Positions 61,413 to 64,000 of a stretch of DNA of 64,000 nucleotides are shown here, piece by piece. Each line of letters opens with the position of its first letter. Position 1 is the first letter of the stretch. This DNA comes from Sphingomonas sp. (lineage in GTDB: Bacteria; Pseudomonadota; Alphaproteobacteria; Sphingomonadales; Sphingomonadaceae): assembly GCA_013001055.1 (NCBI GenBank), contig JABDNH010000014.1, positions 1-64,000 of the forward strand. Direction: 5' to 3'. The translations under genes and the position numbers were made by a program. Below the pieces are notes generated by a model. That model was not told the DNA's origin. It ran no database searches and saw nothing but the letters and a program-made list of their open reading frames with translations.

Positions 61413-62756
61413 ATGGACATGAATCTTTTTGTAGGCCTCGTGATTGGCGCCGTCGTTGGCGGCTTGGTGGCCTACCTCATCGCCAAGCTTCAATCGGGCA
61501 AGAGCGAAGCGCAGGTCGAGAATCTGCGAATGCAACTGGACGGCGTGCGAGAAGAACGCGATGCGGCACGGTCGCGCATCGATGCGGCGCAGGATGAACT
61601 GGCGGCGCTGAAGGCGGAAAAGGCGACGTTCGACCAGCGCCTCAAGGACTTCCACGAACAGAAAGACGCGCAACTCAACCAGTTTCGCGAAGCGGCTGAC
61701 AAGTTGCTCGACAAGGCGCAGAAGGATTTCCTCGAAAAAGCAGGTGCTCGCTTCAGCGAAGCGGATCAGAAGTCGGAGGCGCACCTCAAGGGCTTGGTCG
61801 ATCCGATTCAGAAATTGCTGGCCGAACAGAAGGCAAAGATCGACGCGGTCGAAAAGGACAGGGTCAGTGCTTATTCGGGCCTCAAGGCCGTCGTCGACGA
61901 AGTCAAGGCAGGGCAGGGCCAAGTGCGCGACGAAACGCGCAATCTCGTCAATGCGCTACGTTCATCGCCAAAGGCGCGGGGACGTTGGGGGGAAAAGACG
62001 CTCGAAAACGTGCTGCAGCAAGCGGGGCTGTCGGAGCATATCGACTATCTCACCGAAGTGTCGGTTGATGGTGATGAAGGCAAGTTGCGTCCCGATGCCG
62101 TGGTTAACCTCCCCGGCGGGCGAAAGCTTGTGATCGACGCCAAGTGTTCGCTCAACGCCTATCTCGACGCGACCGATGAAGTCGACGACGAAGCGCGCGA
62201 GCGTTTCCTGTCACAGCATCTTGCCTCGATGAAAAATCATGCCCAGCAGCTCGGGTCGAAGAGCTATTGGGCGCAATTCGATGATTCCGCCGATTATGTC
62301 GTGATGTTCGTACCCGGCGAACATTTTCTTACGGCTGCGCTAGAGCAGGATTCAGGTCTCTGGGATTGGGCGTTCGAAAAGAAAGTGCTGTTGGCGACCC
62401 CCACCAATCTCGTCGCCATCGCCCGCACCGTGGCCAGCGTATGGAACCAGGAACGGCTCAAGGAAAACGCCAAGGACATCGAGGCACTGGGCAAGGAACT
62501 GCATGGCCGGATCGCCACGATGGCCGATCATGTGCTCAAGATGGGCAATCACCTGTCGCGTGCCAATGACAGCTACAATCGGATGGTGGGCAGCTTGGAA
62601 AGCCAGGTGTTCACGCAAGCACGGCGGTTTGAAGAGCTGGGTTCGGGGAGCGCGAAGGAAATCGCGGAACCGGGCGTGGTCGAGGCAAGTCCGCGGCCAC
62701 TGACTAAATTGTCGCCGCCGCCAAAAGGCGCCAACGATGGTGAAGACGCGGCCTAG
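61413..62756 (+). CDS. rmuC: DNA recombination protein RmuC
   Basis: A 447-residue protein with an N-terminal anchor helix (LFVGLVIGAVVGGLVAYLIA), a coiled coil to about residue 150 and the RmuC domain: SPKARGRWGEKTLENVLQQA, LPGGRKLVIDAKCSLNAYL, VMFVPGEHFLTAAL and LLATPTNLVAIARTVASVW. RmuC limits rearrangements between inverted repeats and has a restriction-nuclease-like core (the DAKCS segment). Follows the shorter RmuC-like gene by 46 bases. Confidence 0.92.
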   Translation: MDMNLFVGLVIGAVVGGLVAYLIAKLQSGKSEAQVENLRMQLDGVREERDAARSRIDAAQDELAALKAEKATFDQRLKDFHEQKDAQLNQFREAADKLLDKAQKDFLEKAGARFSEADQKSEAHLKGLVDPIQKLLAEQKAKIDAVEKDRVSAYSGLKAVVDEVKAGQGQVRDETRNLVNALRSSPKARGRWGEKTLENVLQQAGLSEHIDYLTEVSVDGDEGKLRPDAVVNLPGGRKLVIDAKCSLNAYLDATDEVDDEARERFLSQHLASMKNHAQQLGSKSYWAQFDDSADYVVMFVPGEHFLTAALEQDSGLWDWAFEKKVLLATPTNLVAIARTVASVWNQERLKENAKDIEALGKELHGRIATMADHVLKMGNHLSRANDSYNRMVGSLESQVFTQARRFEELGSGSAKEIAEPGVVEASPRPLTKLSPPPKGANDGEDAA

Positions 62757-63508
62757 TAGGTCTTGACCGCGGTCATCGTGCCGCGGGCATTGGCAAGCAC
62801 GACCTGCGATCCCTCAACGCGGACGTCGATCGGGTCGGAAAGTATCGCAGCGCCTGCGGGTTCCATACTGTCGGAGGGGCAGGCCATTTTCGTAGACATG
62901 ACCGGACCGACGTTAAGCGTGTTGCCGTCGAAGCCGTAATTGGCATTCATGCGGTTGCAGTCGAAATGGGCGTAGATGCGATTGGCCTCGAAGCGCAGTT
63001 CGTAGTTGCCGTCAGGCGATGTCGGCGTGCCGTTGATCGACACAATTCGCCAATTGGTGTTGGTCAGCGCATCGCTGTCCATCGCGGGCGACGTTGCGTT
63101 ATGATTTCCGCGCTCGTCCGTGGTTTCGAAGAAGCGCACCGGCGCGCCGCAACCGCGCCATTCCTGCGTCCCGATTTCGACGGTGACCGTATCGGGATAG
63201 GTGCGATCGCTCATGCCGTCGCTGCATCTGCGATCGATGATCGTCGCGCGGATGCGTTGGCCCTGATAGACGTCACCCAGACGCGGATCAGGAGTGTATG
63301 CAAAACTGCTATCCGACGCGGCATAGCCGTCCGCGTTGCGAAAGCGCATTTGTCCGTCTGAAATATCTAGCGACCAGAACGGTTCGTTGCCGATTGCGCG
63401 GTAAGGCTCGGCCATGCCGCTATCGGACCCGCCATAGGGGTCCTCATCATAACCGTTGGACATGCAGGCGGCGAGCGCGAGTGGCGCGAGGAGGGCAAGT
63501 TTCTTCAT
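62753..63508 (-). CDS. META-domain lipoprotein
   Basis: A 251-residue protein from ATG 63508; the frame is open further upstream, but that part overlaps the next gene and lacks a signal. The signal MKKLALLAPLALAAC has a lipobox with Cys15. The first domain (YRAIGNEPFWSLDISDGQMR) is the COG3650-type region often found with META domains. The second is a META/HslJ-like domain (NTNWRIVSINGTPTSPDG, CNRMNANYGFDG, STKMACPSDSME). Such proteins sit in the outer membrane or periplasm and have been linked to stress resistance. Overlaps rmuC by four bases, convergent. Confidence 0.8.
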   Translation of the reverse strand: MKKLALLAPLALAACMSNGYDEDPYGGSDSGMAEPYRAIGNEPFWSLDISDGQMRFRNADGYAASDSSFAYTPDPRLGDVYQGQRIRATIIDRRCSDGMSDRTYPDTVTVEIGTQEWRGCGAPVRFFETTDERGNHNATSPAMDSDALTNTNWRIVSINGTPTSPDGNYELRFEANRIYAHFDCNRMNANYGFDGNTLNVGPVMSTKMACPSDSMEPAGAAILSDPIDVRVEGSQVVLANARGTMTAVKTY

Positions 63509-63531
63509 GCCGCCGAAACGTTTGTCGGCGT

Positions 63532-64000
63532 CTAACGGTTCCGCCAGCTGGCGCGGATCTGGAATGCGGTGACGGCCGTGGCGACCGCTGCATTGAGGCT
63601 GTCGGCCCGCCCCGCCATCGGAATTTTGACGAGCAGGTCGCATTCGGCTTCATAAGCTTCGGGCAGCCCCTGGCTTTCGTTGCCGACCAGCAGGAAGCAG
63701 GGCGCGGCATAGGGCGCATCGAGATAGTCATGATCCGTCTGAAGGCTGGTGCCCACGAGCTGGCTGGGGCCGCTGCGCAGCCAGGGCACGAACTCCTCCC
63801 AGCTGGCCTGCGCAATCTGATTCGTGAAGAGCGCGCCCATCGATGCGCGCACCGCTTCCACGCTGAAAGGGTCGGCACTGTCGTCTACCAGAATCAGCCC
63901 GCCTGCGCCGACAGCATCGGCGGTGCGCAGCATGGTGCCGATATTTCCCGGATCGCGAATGCGTTCGCCAACGAACCATAGGTCAGCCTTGCTCCGGTCG
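63532..64000 (-). CDS. SpoU/TrmH family RNA 2'-O-methyltransferase, 5' end beyond window
   Basis: The minus-strand frame is open to the window edge and lacks its start. An internal Met at 63933 lies inside the family's first motif (NIGTMLRTADAVGAGG), so the gene clearly begins upstream. The knot motifs are complete: LLVGNESQGLPEAYEAE and VKIPMAGRADSLNAAVATAV. The family methylates ribose in rRNA or tRNA; which position here cannot be told from the visible 156 codons. It precedes the META lipoprotein by 23 bases. Confidence 0.9.
   Translation of the reverse strand, partial: DRSKADLWFVGERIRDPGNIGTMLRTADAVGAGGLILVDDSADPFSVEAVRASMGALFTNQIAQASWEEFVPWLRSGPSQLVGTSLQTDHDYLDAPYAAPCFLLVGNESQGLPEAYEAECDLLVKIPMAGRADSLNAAVATAVTAFQIRASWRNR

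Overview
The window comes from an alphaproteobacterium, most likely a sphingomonad (order Sphingomonadales). Supporting signs are the alphaproteobacterial LexA box (GTTC-N7-GTTC), the order nuoA-N / birA / coaX / rnj / DUF1467, the zapA / 6S RNA / fau arrangement, the class I aldolase next to tkt-gap-pgk, and the high-GC codon usage with frequent GTG and TTG starts. Genus cannot be fixed from the sequence alone. Almost all of the 64 kb is conserved chromosomal backbone; the only clearly mobile DNA is at the extreme left edge.

Layout. 1-926: the end of an integrated element, carrying a large serine recombinase that runs off the window; its edge splits comM, of which only the 3' part survives (927-1427). 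1.5-5.5 kb: tRNA-Leu, an AI-2E family transporter, tRNA-Asp, a periplasmic beta-propeller, then leftward zapA, a probable 6S RNA, fau and a DUF2842 gene. 5.6-14 kb: central carbon genes tkt-gap-pgk and class I fba, with a thiamine phosphate synthase and an M23 peptidase. 14-17.8 kb: efp, a DUF302 lipoprotein, an inositol monophosphatase family gene, a lipoprotein beta-propeller and a YbjN protein. 18-36.4 kb: the complete 14-gene respiratory complex I operon (with two extra small membrane-protein genes), run on into birA, coaX, rnj and DUF1467 through overlapping starts and stops.

36.4-49 kb: a long membrane-anchored coiled-coil protein, a degenerate nucleotidyltransferase/CDP-alcohol-phosphotransferase-like fusion, a histidine-kinase-like protein without its phosphoacceptor His, gltX-gltA, a twice-frameshifted comEC, lexA with its SOS box, an orphan trpG/pabA and ppiD. 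49-54 kb: tpiA, a secreted repeat protein, secG, pyrG, trxB. 54-57 kb: acyl carrier protein, acyl-CoA ligase and PLP decarboxylase of the exosortase-A-associated type. 57-64 kb: truA-fmt, recR-def, a Cys-rich copper-storage-like protein, a truncated RmuC-like protein beside full rmuC, a META-domain lipoprotein and a partial SpoU rRNA/tRNA methyltransferase at the right edge.

The most notable pattern is that both competence genes in the window are broken, comM by element insertion and comEC by two frameshifts. I did not find a convincing wholly new multi-gene system. The best candidates for new biology are the degenerate enzyme-like pair at 38.7-40.9 kb, the extra small membrane proteins inside the nuo operon, and the exosortase-type ACP/ligase/decarboxylase trio. 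The window has no gene-free stretch longer than 300 bases, no rRNA and no CRISPR array.
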